Below are positions 1 through 9,608 of a DNA stretch of 64,000 nt, piece after piece. How positions within the stretch are numbered: position 1 is the stretch's first letter; each line of letters begins with the position of its first letter. Position numbers and translations under genes: made by a program. Source of the DNA: Phycisphaerae bacterium (lineage in GTDB: Bacteria > Planctomycetota > Phycisphaerae > SM23-33); the NCBI GenBank assembly GCA_030745875.1, contig JASLNT010000049.1, forward strand, positions 1 through 64,000, written 5' to 3'. Under the pieces are notes generated by a model, which made no database searches, had not been told where the DNA came from, and saw only the letters and a list, made by a program, of their open reading frames with translations.

Positions 1-540
1 ACTGTGCGCGCCACCGGTAAAACCGGACTCGGCGCCGCCGACGTGTTCTACTATGGCAACGCAGTTGGCGAGATCAACGGCGACGGCGTGATCGGCCAGG
101 CCGAGTACGATTCATTCAAAAGCCAATTCGGCCAGCGCGGCGGGGTTGGAACGCTTGCATCCGACTTCGACGGAGACGGTCGCGTGGGCTTGCGCGACTT
201 CACGCTAATGCGAAGTCGCTTCGGCGACGAAGTCCAATCACCGACCGTCCCGGCTCCTGCTCCGCCTGCGGCAACCGCTCCGGCGCCCGCATTGGCTCCC
301 GAAGCCGACCTTCTGGCCGAATCCTCTACGACATCCGAGGCCACAGCACTGGATCCGCTGTCGGTAGCGGTTGGCGAGGTCGACCTGTCGACTCCGACAG
401 CATCACCTGCTCCGGAGCCAAGCGTTGAGCTTGAGCTAACCGACGTCTTACTGGGCGAAGATTCGGGCGAAGGCACAGACGCATCGCTCGACACCGACAG
501 TCTGCTGGTCGACGTACTGGCCGAATCGTTAGCTGTTTGA
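1..540 (+). CDS. Dockerin-like protein, C-terminal fragment
   Basis: The frame is open at base 1, so this is the 3' end of a gene that starts outside the window; the GTG at base 4 is probably not the start. The first ~75 residues contain two calcium-binding loop repeats, INGDGVIGQAEYDSF and DFDGDGRVGLRDFTLMRSRFG, each followed by a helix. This is the arrangement of a type I dockerin or paired EF-hand module. The remaining ~100 residues are a Pro/Ala-rich then Asp/Glu/Ser-rich low-complexity tail. In planctomycetes such modules occur at the end of large secreted proteins and need not imply a cellulosome. The ligand and the upstream domains cannot be seen. The gene ends 150 bases before the HEAT-repeat gene. 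Confidence 0.75.
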   Translation, partial: TVRATGKTGLGAADVFYYGNAVGEINGDGVIGQAEYDSFKSQFGQRGGVGTLASDFDGDGRVGLRDFTLMRSRFGDEVQSPTVPAPAPPAATAPAPALAPEADLLAESSTTSEATALDPLSVAVGEVDLSTPTASPAPEPSVELELTDVLLGEDSGEGTDASLDTDSLLVDVLAESLAV

Positions 541-690
541 TCCAGAGTCGAAGCCTGACACAGTAGTTACCGTTCTCTGAAGCAAGCTCGGCGAGATTGG
601 AGTTGATATCCGCGCTTGCGGTGCGGATGGACTCCGGTGATAATTACCCCCTGATAGCTGCCTACAGGACTGCGTCCGGGAGGTAATACC

Positions 691-1731
691 GTGGCCAAGC
701 AGCAGACACCATCAAATGAACTCGCCGCCATCTTAGAAGATATCCCAGCCGTGGACAGCGGTGCCGCTGGTCGGGTCGGCAAGAAGCTGATATCAGGCGG
801 ACCGGTCATGATCGAAGAGATCATTGGTCTGATCGGTCAGAAGTTCGGGGATCCCGCTGGAGCAATGCCTAAATACGCAATGCATGGAGCGGCGCTCTGT
901 GCAGGGCGGCAAGGCGCCAAAGAACGTAAGATGGTTGCCGAAGCATTGTCCCGAGAACTGGCGAAGGACCATTCGCCCGAACTGAAGGCGTTCATTATTC
1001 GCCAACTCCAGTTTTGCGGCCGTTCCGAGGAGGCGCCCGTGCTGGCGAAGTTTCTGGGCGATCAGAGACTCTGCGAGCCGGCGACCCAGGCGCTGCTGGC
1101 GATTGGCGGCGGGGCGGTTGCCGCCGTGCTGCGCGGCGCCCTGAGCGACGCCAAGGGAAAACACCGTGTGACGCTCCTCAACGCCGTCGGTCGCCTGAGA
1201 GATAAGGGTTCGGCGCCTGCGGCGAGAAAACTTGCGCGGGACAAGGATAGAGATGTTCGGCTGGCGGCGTTGTATGCCTTGGGCAATATAGGCGACGCAG
1301 GGTCGAAATCCGTTCTGCTTGAGGCCGCCGGCGGTGACGCTGGCTATGAGCGAACGCAGGCGGTCGATGCATGTTTTCTGCTCGCTCGGCGTCTGGGCGA
1401 GCAGGGCGACACCGCTAACGCCGCCAAGATATGCCGCACTCTGTCGGTTGCCCGTAAAGCGCCTGCTGATGTTTACGACCGTTGCGCCGCACTGGCTGTC
1501 CTGGCTGAGACGTGCGGGGCGGACGCTGTCGATGACGTGATGGCGGCGATGGACTCTGAAGAGGTGAAGGTTCGTTATCCAGCCGCACGAATTGCGGTCA
1601 AGCTGTCCGGAGCCATTGGCAAGGGGCATTCCGCCCAGGCCGCAAAACTCCTCAAGAAGGCCGTAAAGGCTACTAAAGATCGTGCTGTTATCCAGGATGC
1701 CGAATCGTTGCTGGCTGGATTGGGCAAGTAG
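691..1731 (+). CDS. HEAT-repeat protein
   Basis: A 346-residue protein with a GTG start preceded by GGGAGG at a good distance. From about residue 45 to the end it is built of helical pairs rich in Ala, Leu and Gly, with HEAT/PBS-lyase-type signatures such as RLAALYALGNIGDAG and AATQALLAIGGGAV-like segments. No signal peptide or membrane segment is visible, so it is probably a cytoplasmic scaffold for protein contacts. It lies 51 bases upstream of the oxidoreductase gene in the same direction and may be co-transcribed with it. The function cannot be narrowed: HEAT proteins of this size include adaptor and regulatory subunits. Confidence 0.75.
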   Translation: MAKQQTPSNELAAILEDIPAVDSGAAGRVGKKLISGGPVMIEEIIGLIGQKFGDPAGAMPKYAMHGAALCAGRQGAKERKMVAEALSRELAKDHSPELKAFIIRQLQFCGRSEEAPVLAKFLGDQRLCEPATQALLAIGGGAVAAVLRGALSDAKGKHRVTLLNAVGRLRDKGSAPAARKLARDKDRDVRLAALYALGNIGDAGSKSVLLEAAGGDAGYERTQAVDACFLLARRLGEQGDTANAAKICRTLSVARKAPADVYDRCAALAVLAETCGADAVDDVMAAMDSEEVKVRYPAARIAVKLSGAIGKGHSAQAAKLLKKAVKATKDRAVIQDAESLLAGLGK

Positions 1732-1782
1732 CCCACGGGCGAAATCAGCAGGAAACAAAGGTAAGCTAAGGAGAATACAGGC

Positions 1783-3015
1783 ATGGCTACCTCGAAGATA
1801 ACACGTAGGGAGTTCCTGGGCGCCACGGTCGCCGTTGCAGGCACGATGAGCATTGTTCCTCCGTATGTTCTGGGCCGTTCGGGTAAGGCCGCCCCCAGCG
1901 ACACCGTCACATATGCGGTCATTGGCAACGGTAGTCGAAAGGATTCAGGGATAGGGGTCCTGGGCGCTCGCAAGAAGATCGCCATCTGCGACGTAGATAC
2001 AGGTCCGAGGCATCTGGGCGGACAACCTGACAATAAGACGCGGTACACAGATTACCGTCTGCTGCTCGAACGTAAGGATCTCGACGTGGTCTGCATTGGT
2101 ACGCCTCCGCACTGGCACGCTCTACCATGTATTCACGCCGCACAGGCCGGTAAGGACATCTTCTGCGAAAAGCCCATGACCAAATTCATCGCCGAAGGAC
2201 GCGCCATAGCCGACGCCGTCGAGCGATACGGCGTGGTGTTTCAGATTGGAACTTTCAAGCGATACGGAGCATCAAGGAAGCGAGAGAATATCGATAACCA
2301 TAAAATCATCAAGTACGGTCTCATGAAGGACCTGAGCGGTACTGTGGCGACCGCGGGGGCGAGGAATCGCACGGGCAGAACCGACCTGGCCGAACAGGAC
2401 GTTCCGGAGTCTCTTGACTATGACATGTGGTTGGGCCCGGCTCCGTACAAACCGTATAACTCGAAGCGAGTGCACTACTCCAATCGATTCTACTGGGACT
2501 ACGAGGGCGGCGACCTTACGAACTTCGGAGCCCACAGTCTCGATCCGCTCCAATGGACGTTCGCCAAGGATTACACGAGTCCGGTTAAGGCTGTGCCCAA
2601 CGCGCCCTGGCCGCAGCATCCCGATGCGGTGTGTCCTTTCGGATGGGTTGAACTTACGTACGCCGACGGGTTGAAAATCATAATAACCGGCGGGAAATCG
2701 GGCGCGAAATACGACGGCGCCAAGGTTCGGAGCATAGTCAAGACTTCCGACCTTGACGATGATGGACGCAAGCGTCTTGCTGAACTGCCTGATCCGCCGC
2801 CCCTGGTGGGTTTTGGCGAGGCCGTACGCACCCGCCAGCTTTCAGGCGGTCACGCCGAGTCGTCACATCGCGTGTCGACAGCGCTTAATCTCGCCAACAT
2901 AGCCATCCGCATGGGTCGGACGATCAACTACGATCCGGTCAAGGAACAGATCATTGGTGACGAGGAAGCCAATCGACTGGTCAATATCCCGATGCGCGCT
3001 CCGTGGCGTTTGTAG
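1783..3015 (+). CDS. Gfo/Idh/MocA family oxidoreductase, Tat-exported
   Basis: A 410-residue NAD(P)-dependent oxidoreductase. The N-terminus carries a twin-arginine signal (TRREFLGATVAVAG), so the folded enzyme is probably exported with its cofactor. A Rossmann segment follows (VTYAVIGNG at about 45, then the ICDVD strand). The family motif EKPMTKFIAEGRAI sits near residue 127, after the GTPPHWH segment. The C-terminal half (from about 170) is the alpha/beta substrate domain with DLTNFGAHSLDPLQW. Members act on sugars, inositols or their derivatives; secreted versions are abundant in planctomycetes. The start has AAGGAG at good spacing. The substrate is unknown; the glycan-degrading surroundings suggest a sugar (inference). 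Confidence 0.88.
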   Translation: MATSKITRREFLGATVAVAGTMSIVPPYVLGRSGKAAPSDTVTYAVIGNGSRKDSGIGVLGARKKIAICDVDTGPRHLGGQPDNKTRYTDYRLLLERKDLDVVCIGTPPHWHALPCIHAAQAGKDIFCEKPMTKFIAEGRAIADAVERYGVVFQIGTFKRYGASRKRENIDNHKIIKYGLMKDLSGTVATAGARNRTGRTDLAEQDVPESLDYDMWLGPAPYKPYNSKRVHYSNRFYWDYEGGDLTNFGAHSLDPLQWTFAKDYTSPVKAVPNAPWPQHPDAVCPFGWVELTYADGLKIIITGGKSGAKYDGAKVRSIVKTSDLDDDGRKRLAELPDPPPLVGFGEAVRTRQLSGGHAESSHRVSTALNLANIAIRMGRTINYDPVKEQIIGDEEANRLVNIPMRAPWRL

Positions 3016-3095
3016 AGTAGCGACGTGTCGGATGGTTGGAGGATCCGGTCAGTTACGAATTGCCTTCAAGCCGGACAGGGAGTACACTCCCGATC

Positions 3096-3950
3096 ATGTC
3101 AGAACAGTACGTTCATCTCAACGGTCGTCTCGTCACCGCCGACAAGGCGGTGATACAGGTCTCTGACGCCGGTTTCCTGCATGGAGCCTCATCGTTCACT
3201 ACGATGCGGGCGCACAACGGCGTTGTGTTTCGCCTGGCGGACCATCTGTCGAGGTTGTTGGGCACGGTCGATGTTCTGGGCCTGCGCACTGAGGCCACCG
3301 GCGAGACGCTTACTATCGCGATCGATGAATTGTTGGTCGCCAACGCCCTCGACGATGCGCGCCTCAGGATAACCCTGACTCCGGGCGCTGTCGCCGGTGG
3401 TGATCCGACGGTTGTGATAACTGCTGAAGCCCTTCCGGAATATCCGACCAGTTGGTATACCGAGGGAATATCTGTTTCGGTCACCGAACTCCGCCAGTCG
3501 CCAACAGACATTGCCTGCGGGCGTAAAACAGGCTGCTACTTCCCGCGGATATTGGCGATGCGGACGGCGGCGGCGAAGAAGGCCCAGGAGGCCCTGTGGT
3601 TCACGCCGGCGGGGCATCTGGCCGAGGGATGCTTCTGTAATGTATTTCTGCTGTCTGGGGACGAGCTGCGCACCCCTCCGCTGGATACGCCCGTTCTGAA
3701 TGGAATTGTTCGCGGTGTTGTAATGGAGTTGTGCGAGACCCTGGCGATAAAATGCAGCGACACCGAGCCGTTGACCGGACGAGATGTCCTCGATGCCGAC
3801 GAGGTGTTTATGACGTCCAGCTGCAGTGGAGTTCGTCCGGTTGTGCGAGTTGAGGATCACGTAATCGCCGACGGAAAGGTCGGCCCGATTACCGCGGAAA
3901 TCATGAAGGCCTACGAGGACATCCTCAATGCCGAATGTCCTTCTGAGTAA
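3096..3950 (+). CDS. Class IV aminotransferase (BCAT/D-AAT/ADC-lyase family)
   Basis: A 284-residue PLP enzyme of fold type IV. The ATG at 3096 was chosen because the protein then begins at the usual MSEQYVHLNGR edge; the in-frame ATG at 3036 would add 20 unrelated residues. SDAGFLHGASSFTTMR (about 23-38) is the family's N-terminal signature. Lys144 in GRKTGCYFP is the expected Schiff-base lysine, Glu177 in EGCFCNVFL contacts the pyridine nitrogen, and TSSCSGVRPV lies in the phosphate-binding part. Members include branched-chain aminotransferase, D-alanine aminotransferase and 4-amino-4-deoxychorismate lyase. The sequence alone does not decide between them. The Nif3-like gene follows after 30 bases. 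Confidence 0.88.
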   Translation: MSEQYVHLNGRLVTADKAVIQVSDAGFLHGASSFTTMRAHNGVVFRLADHLSRLLGTVDVLGLRTEATGETLTIAIDELLVANALDDARLRITLTPGAVAGGDPTVVITAEALPEYPTSWYTEGISVSVTELRQSPTDIACGRKTGCYFPRILAMRTAAAKKAQEALWFTPAGHLAEGCFCNVFLLSGDELRTPPLDTPVLNGIVRGVVMELCETLAIKCSDTEPLTGRDVLDADEVFMTSSCSGVRPVVRVEDHVIADGKVGPITAEIMKAYEDILNAECPSE

Positions 3951-3980
3951 ATCAGGAACGCCGAATATCGAGATCAAGTC

Positions 3981-5105
3981 ATGAAAACTTCTCAGATTGT
4001 CAACTTGCTGGAACAGATAGCGCCTCCCTCCCGGGCCGAAGAATGGGACAATGTTGGTCTGCTGATTGGCGACCGCGGCGCGAACGTCAGGAAGGTCATG
4101 CTGTGTATCGATCTTACGCCCGAAGTTCTTCGTGAGGCGGTTGCTGGAAAAGTGCAGATGGTGATGGCGTACCATCCGGTGATTTTCAAACCCGTGTCTC
4201 GTGTGACGGCTGACAGCAATGAAGTCGTCTATGAAGCCGCAAGACACGGGATCAGCGTCTACTCGATGCATACGGCTTTAGACGTTGCCCAGGGCGGAAC
4301 GAATGATGTTCTGGCCGACGCGATGGGACTCCGGCAGCGAAGACCTCTGCAGCCTTCGTCCGGGCCCGGAGAGTGCAAGATTGTCGTCTTCGCGCAGGCC
4401 GAGGAAGTCGCCGACATCGCTCGCGCTGCTTTTGCCTCCGGGGCGGGAGTCATCGGAAACTACACTGATTGCGCGTTCTTCGGATATGGAATAGGCTCCT
4501 ACGCCGGCGGGCCCGGATCGAATCCTACGATAGGTCAGCCTGGTGAATCTGAAGTAGTCGAGGAAGTGCGCCTGGAGTTGATCTGTCCGCCGCGGCGCGT
4601 TGCGGATGTGTGCAGAGCTATTCGGATGGCCCACAGCTATGAGGCTCCCGCTATTGACGTATATCACCTCAGCGGCGCCGGGGCGGACTGCGGAATGGGT
4701 AGGATAGGGACTCTTCGGCGTCCGGTTACCGTTGCGACGCTGATCTCCAGAGTCAAGAAAGCCACCGGTGTCAAGCGTGTCCTCCTGGCCGCCCGCCCGC
4801 GTCCAACAGCGGGTTCCGGTAGCGGTAAGGGAGGGCTGGTTTCAGTTGTGGCCTGTGGCGCCGGGGCGTGCGGTGGGTTGTGGAAGACCGCTCTGAAGGG
4901 GGGGGCGGCGTTCTACTTGACAGGAGAAATGCGACATCATGACGCGCTGGCCGCGACCAATGCGGGACTCACCGTCGTGTGCGTGGGGCATTCAAACTCC
5001 GAACGTATTACAATGGCTGCGTTGGCGAAACGCATCGCCGCGGCCATACCGAAACTCAAGGTGACCGTATCGAAACTGGATCGGGATCCGTTCGAGATAG
5101 TTTGA
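3981..5105 (+). CDS. Nif3-like dinuclear metal-centre protein
   Basis: A 374-residue member of the Nif3/YbgI family, often labelled GTP cyclohydrolase 1 type 2 homologue. The N-terminus (APPSRAEEWDNVGLLIGD) is diagnostic. Metal ligands are visible as YHPVIFKP near residue 57, HTALDVAQGGTNDVLAD near 90, and the C-terminal GHSNSE. The usual HHP pair reads YHP, so one ligand may differ. The length matches the long form with a PII-like domain inserted between the two halves (about 125-240). The family's physiological substrate is not settled. It is followed after 51 bases by the ACT protein, so the run from 691 may be one transcript. Confidence 0.88.
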   Translation: MKTSQIVNLLEQIAPPSRAEEWDNVGLLIGDRGANVRKVMLCIDLTPEVLREAVAGKVQMVMAYHPVIFKPVSRVTADSNEVVYEAARHGISVYSMHTALDVAQGGTNDVLADAMGLRQRRPLQPSSGPGECKIVVFAQAEEVADIARAAFASGAGVIGNYTDCAFFGYGIGSYAGGPGSNPTIGQPGESEVVEEVRLELICPPRRVADVCRAIRMAHSYEAPAIDVYHLSGAGADCGMGRIGTLRRPVTVATLISRVKKATGVKRVLLAARPRPTAGSGSGKGGLVSVVACGAGACGGLWKTALKGGAAFYLTGEMRHHDALAATNAGLTVVCVGHSNSERITMAALAKRIAAAIPKLKVTVSKLDRDPFEIV

Positions 5106-5156
5106 GCGCGGGCGTTTCAGCTCAAACCATCAGAAAACAGCCAAGGGAGAAGTATC

Positions 5157-5579
5157 ATGAAACTCGAAGTAACTCGCGTGGAAGTATGGATCGCGTCGCT
5201 CAAGGACACCCCGGGATCCCTGGCCGCAAAGCTGGATATGCTCTCAAGCGCCGGAGCCGACATGGACTTTGTTTTCGCCAGGCGATCTCCTGAGAAGCCC
5301 GGAACGGGCGTGGCGTTCCTGTCGCCTGTTAAGGGCGCCAAACAAGCCGCCGCCGCGAAGAAGGCCGGATTCAAGAAGGGCAAGAGGCTCTTCACGATTT
5401 GCGTAACCGGACCGAACAAAGCCGGCGTGGGAGCTGCAATCACCGACGCGATAGCCGCCGCCGAACTGACCATGCAGGGCTTCTCGGCCCACGTTATCGG
5501 CAGGAAGTTTGTACTTCACATCGCGTTCGAGACGTCCGCCGACGCCAGCAAGGCCGCACGTATCCTGAGAAAGCTCTGA
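5157..5579 (+). CDS. Tandem ACT-domain protein
   Basis: A 140-residue protein with two ACT-like modules. The first (about 4-55) has VWIASLKDTPGSLAAKLDML, with the conserved Pro-Gly at the strand-helix turn. The second (about 75-138) has ICVTGPNKAGVGAAITDAI and ends on IAFETSADA. ACT pairs bind amino acids or similar small ligands and often regulate enzymes. No catalytic domain is attached, so this is a stand-alone sensor. The start has a good GGGAG site. It ends only 22 bases from the end of the convergent reverse gene. Confidence 0.8.
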   Translation: MKLEVTRVEVWIASLKDTPGSLAAKLDMLSSAGADMDFVFARRSPEKPGTGVAFLSPVKGAKQAAAAKKAGFKKGKRLFTICVTGPNKAGVGAAITDAIAAAELTMQGFSAHVIGRKFVLHIAFETSADASKAARILRKL

Positions 5580-5601
5580 CGCCCCAAGGCGCGACGGGCG
5601 T

Positions 5602-8256
5602 TTACTTTGCAGGCTGATATGCACCGCCCAAATCGTACGAAACGTGTGCGACAACGGCGTCGGTCTCGCTGCCGCCGGCGCCGTCGCCCCATTGCAGGTA
5701 AGCTCCGCGGGTGTTCAGCATCGGATCCCTACCTGACGCCGCCGCCCGCGTTGCCAGTAACGCGCCGTCGCGATATATCTGGACCGCTCCATCTTTGCGG
5801 ACGCTCATTCGGTATGTATGCATGGCGCTGTGGTTGTCCAGCCCCCCGGCCGCCAGCGAGAATCCCCGATCCAGCCAATGGACTGTTGTCTTGGTGATTG
5901 TGATGAAATACCGCTTGCCTGCGACGCGTGCTTCAAGATCGAACCCGCGGGTCTGACTGGTGCTCTTGAGAATCTGCAGGCGAGACTCGGCGGTGAATCC
6001 CTTCTTTGCGTCGGCCCCGGCGAAGCCGTCTGTCGATGTGTCGATCCAGCGCGCACGCTGCCTCGGGCCGGTATCGATCGTCATGCCGCTCTTGGTGAAA
6101 CGCACCGCTTGCTTCTCCTGAACGCCGCTGCCGGTGAACCGCCAGGGACCGGTCTTGGTTGGCGGATCCGCGGGGATGAAGACGTTCGCCAACTTGCCCT
6201 TGGCTTCCAGCTTTACCGGCTTGACGTTCAGGCGTACGGGTTTGTTGCGTTTTTGGGGTGGTGGGGCGTCCGCTGCGGCGGGGGCGGGCGTATTCAGCCA
6301 AGCCAGATTGAACTGATAATGCTGTTTGCTGGAGATCAGATGGATTACGCCGTTGGGCGTCTGGCAGATCGACATATAGCCCCTCGGCTCAGCCGAATGG
6401 GCGCTCATCGTGAAACTGCCCGTATTGCCCCCTCCGTCCACTTTGCGGGCGGGCCCGTCGTCGGTGATCGGCCGTTTGATCGACCACGTCTTGCCTTCGT
6501 CAGTTGTCAGTGCTGCAAAGAGGCCCGAGACGCTCCGTTGCTTGCCCGACGCGTCGGTGATCGTCATGTTCCTGCCGAATGAGCAGAATAGTATCGGTCC
6601 CTCAGCCAACCGCAGGACAACCAGCCGCTGTCCGCCTCCGATGGGGGGGAACGGGCTTGCGGAGTATTTCCACGTCTTGCCCATATCCTTCGAGACGCTC
6701 ATTGGCATTTTTCCGCCAATGGCGTTTCCGCGTCCAAAGGCCATCAAACTCCCGTCTTTCAGTTGGACGAATCCGGCGTGGATGCCGGCGATCCATGCGC
6801 CGGCGGATCCGCCCGTGAATTTCGGTGGAGGTTTGTCCTGGCCGGGGTCTGTCCACGTCTTGCCCGCGTCGCGGCTGATCAGGACGGCCGTTCCTCCACT
6901 GCCCCCCACAACGGCGTCGCACGGTACGACTATGGCGCCATCTCTGATTCGCTGCACGGATTCGACGGGCATGTGACGCAGCCCGTGTTCGGGCATGATG
7001 AGTTTGGCTTTGGACCAGGTGGCTCCGCTGTCGGTTGAGGTTCGCATAATTGTCGCCAGGGAGCCCCAGGTCGCCGCGGCCGACAGGCCGTTAAAGTGAT
7101 GAATCACACCCTTTTTGTCCACCCACAACGCAGAAGCGTGATCGTTGCGGTCCGGTGCGTCCCAGAAGTTTGACGCAACCTGCCATTGGTTGGCTCGGTA
7201 GGGCAGGCGGCTGGCTACGATGCCCAGTTCGCGCCCCGGTTCCGAGCGACACGTGTACCAGATTGCAAGCAGATCGCCATTGGGGCAATTGACAATCGCC
7301 GGACAGTGGTTGTGTCGGGCGTAGACGCCGCAATCCGCCGCGGTGGGGACCTTAACGTATTGCAACGGACCCTTGAAGAAAGGCTTCTTTGGATCGGGGC
7401 CTTTGGACAGGTCGGTCGGGATCTTCTGGTTGACATTTCGTGCGTTCAGCGGCGGAGGAGGTGTTGGGATCGGTTTAGTCTTGGGCATCTCGCCCTCTAC
7501 TACTCGAAAGCCAATCAGCCAACTCTTGTCATCCGGCAGGGCGCCGGACCGATTTGCCGACCGCAGAAACTCCAGCCTGGTCGAGTGGCTTCCCCCGCGT
7601 GTGACCTTAAAGTCACCGTCGGCCCGGCCGATCGGATTGCTTCGGTCGCCGCGGGGATACGGACCGTACCAGTCGCTGCACCATTCCTCGACATTTCCGT
7701 GCATGTCGCACAGGTCCCAGGCGTTAGGCTTCGTTGCTCCGACAGTGAGTGTTACTGGTTTATCCCTGCCGCGATTTGAACCGGGAAACCAACTCATCGT
7801 TACGTTCTTGGAGAAAGCCTTGGGCAGCGTTCGGCCTGTGTGGTATGGCGTGGAGCTCCCCGCGCGGCAGGCGTATTCCCATTCGGCCTCGGTGGGCAGG
7901 CGGTAGGGTTTGGATTCCTTCTTGGAAAGCCATTGGCAGAACGCCGTCGCCTCGCGCCAACTGACAAACACAACCGCTTCGTCATCGCCTTTGGAGAATC
8001 CCAGCTTTCCGCGGAGCTTCTTGTGGGTCGGATCGAACTGCTCATACTGTGCGTTGGTGACTTCCGTGCGCGACATCAGCATGCGTTTGGCGATCGTCAC
8101 CCTACCGATCGGCTTTTCATCCCACCGGCCGTCTTCCTGCCCCATGACAAACGATCCGGCGGGAAGTTTAACGAACTTCATCCCGATCGAATTGACCGTC
8201 GCTCCGGTCGCCAGATTCGCGAAAAGCAGCAGCGCGGCAGTTATTTGGAATCTCAT
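5602..8256 (-). CDS. SUMF1-like / BNR sialidase-like / lectin-like fusion, secreted
   Basis: An 884-residue three-part protein. The ATG at 8256 is preferred over the GTG at 8271 because it gives a compact signal peptide (MRFQITAALLLFANLATG) and has GAGA upstream. Residues ~20-252 are a formylglycine-generating-enzyme-type (SUMF1) domain with GMKFVKLPAGSFVMG, LPTEAEWEYACRAG and GNVEEWCSDWYG. The segment that normally carries the two active cysteines reads RGGSHSTRLEFLRSANR, without Cys, so sulfatase maturation is unlikely. Residues ~300-650 form a BNR propeller with Asp boxes STDSGATW, SRDAGKTW, SKDMGKTW and TTDEGKTW. The C-terminus (~690-884) looks like a concanavalin/LamG-type sandwich. Role inferred: extracellular glycan binding or hydrolysis. 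Confidence 0.85.
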   Translation of the reverse strand: MRFQITAALLLFANLATGATVNSIGMKFVKLPAGSFVMGQEDGRWDEKPIGRVTIAKRMLMSRTEVTNAQYEQFDPTHKKLRGKLGFSKGDDEAVVFVSWREATAFCQWLSKKESKPYRLPTEAEWEYACRAGSSTPYHTGRTLPKAFSKNVTMSWFPGSNRGRDKPVTLTVGATKPNAWDLCDMHGNVEEWCSDWYGPYPRGDRSNPIGRADGDFKVTRGGSHSTRLEFLRSANRSGALPDDKSWLIGFRVVEGEMPKTKPIPTPPPPLNARNVNQKIPTDLSKGPDPKKPFFKGPLQYVKVPTAADCGVYARHNHCPAIVNCPNGDLLAIWYTCRSEPGRELGIVASRLPYRANQWQVASNFWDAPDRNDHASALWVDKKGVIHHFNGLSAAATWGSLATIMRTSTDSGATWSKAKLIMPEHGLRHMPVESVQRIRDGAIVVPCDAVVGGSGGTAVLISRDAGKTWTDPGQDKPPPKFTGGSAGAWIAGIHAGFVQLKDGSLMAFGRGNAIGGKMPMSVSKDMGKTWKYSASPFPPIGGGQRLVVLRLAEGPILFCSFGRNMTITDASGKQRSVSGLFAALTTDEGKTWSIKRPITDDGPARKVDGGGNTGSFTMSAHSAEPRGYMSICQTPNGVIHLISSKQHYQFNLAWLNTPAPAAADAPPPQKRNKPVRLNVKPVKLEAKGKLANVFIPADPPTKTGPWRFTGSGVQEKQAVRFTKSGMTIDTGPRQRARWIDTSTDGFAGADAKKGFTAESRLQILKSTSQTRGFDLEARVAGKRYFITITKTTVHWLDRGFSLAAGGLDNHSAMHTYRMSVRKDGAVQIYRDGALLATRAAASGRDPMLNTRGAYLQWGDGAGGSETDAVVAHVSYDLGGAYQPAK

Positions 8257-8273
8257 GCCAGATGTTCTCACGG

Positions 8274-9434
8274 TTACTTGATCTCGGCGCGGTATACCGA
8301 TTTCGAGCCGTCTTTCAGTGTTTTGACGTACAGGAGGAACCGGCCGTCAGCGTTTATTATTCTCGTTTCACTGCTGAGCAGAGGCGTGGTTTTGGCGGTG
8401 GCGGGATTGTGTATCTTGCAGCCGCCGTCTTCGGGCTTCAGGATCATCGCGGATTTATCCGGAGCCGGTCCGACGGGGATGACGCCTTCGAGGATTGCGT
8501 GTTCGACAGCTTTTTTGCGGTCCCAAATGCGCGTGATGCTCTTGCGTCGCATCCGGCCGTCGGGGCCTGCGTCATTCTCCGAATCCACGTAATACAGGTA
8601 TCGTCCGTCGGCTGTCCACTGTGGGTTGTAGTCGTCGAGTTTGTTTCCCGATTGTATGGGCAGCATGAGCAGTTGCTTGTCGGCCTTTGTGTCGTACAGG
8701 ACGAAACCGGCTTTTCTGCCTACGTTTGGATCCTGGCGATTTGGGGGAAGCAGAACAGGGAGGAGATCGCCGGCGGGGCACGGGCTGCGAGGCATGCCCA
8801 CGACGCTGATCTGTTTGAACTTGATCTTGTCGACCGCTGAGATGACGATCTTGCTCGATGGCATATCAGGTCTTCCATCCCTGGTGAACATTGCAAACAC
8901 AATGAGATTCTTGCCCGCCGCATCGTAGGACGGAAAGACAACCGGCGCGGTCAGGTCGAGTTTCTTGTGCTTTCCGGTCGCCAGGTTGTAAGAGCCCAAC
9001 TGCATCTGCCCCTTGCCGATTTGGACCGGCTCGTTGTCCTGGCCGACGCCCACTGGAATGACGAGATTCTTCCCCGCCGCGTCGAACGGGCGCATCGATA
9101 TATAGGCAACGAGAAAGTCATCGGATCCTGACGGCGCTCCGGGCATGACGGCGTCCTTGCCGGTTTTTATGTCGCGGGTGAGGAGTCGGTATCCGCGGCG
9201 AGTTTGCTTGTTGGCCTGGGGAATCTGCTGCATGTACAGCAGCGTCTTACCGTCGGGGCTGAGGCGCATCGAGTGCATGCCGGCGTTCTCGCGCACATCG
9301 CGCGAGTCATCCAGTTTGAATATCTTCGTTTCCTTGACGATCTTGACCGCTGGTTTCGGTTTGGCGTCTTGAGCCCAGGTTGTCGATGCGATTGCGACGA
9401 CGAACAGACAGATGAGTTGGTTCAATGTTTTCAT
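8274..9434 (-). CDS. Secreted TolB/WD40-like beta-propeller protein
   Basis: A 386-residue protein with an N-terminal signal peptide (MKTLNQLICLFVVAIASTTWA) and a good AAGGGA ribosome site. The mature part has repeated blade signatures of the PD40/TolB type, for example MRLSPDGKTLLYMQQ, YDAAGKNLIVFAMF, WTADGRYLYYVDSEND and the closing INADGRFLLYVK. It is probably periplasmic or extracellular and a binding platform rather than an enzyme. The stop lies 17 bases before the start of the SUMF1-BNR fusion gene, so the two are likely an operon. Confidence 0.78.
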   Translation of the reverse strand: MKTLNQLICLFVVAIASTTWAQDAKPKPAVKIVKETKIFKLDDSRDVRENAGMHSMRLSPDGKTLLYMQQIPQANKQTRRGYRLLTRDIKTGKDAVMPGAPSGSDDFLVAYISMRPFDAAGKNLVIPVGVGQDNEPVQIGKGQMQLGSYNLATGKHKKLDLTAPVVFPSYDAAGKNLIVFAMFTRDGRPDMPSSKIVISAVDKIKFKQISVVGMPRSPCPAGDLLPVLLPPNRQDPNVGRKAGFVLYDTKADKQLLMLPIQSGNKLDDYNPQWTADGRYLYYVDSENDAGPDGRMRRKSITRIWDRKKAVEHAILEGVIPVGPAPDKSAMILKPEDGGCKIHNPATAKTTPLLSSETRIINADGRFLLYVKTLKDGSKSVYRAEIK

Positions 9435-9608
9435 GGCAAGTTCCCTTTCGGCGGTTACGTGGACCGCTGAGCAGCATTGTCGCTTCGGTCGGAAGGTCAG
9501 GCAAGGGGCAATTTGGAGCTTGTGATCCGACCTGATCGGTATACGCGGATTGTGAGAGCTTCGGACCTGGGGCGGGTGTCCGTTCCACTTCGCTCGGTCA
9601 ACCGCTTT

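Noticed and set aside
3189..4271. 360-codon reverse ORF spanning the aminotransferase and Nif3 genes
   Set aside because: Antisense to two conserved genes and covers their boundary. No start signal.
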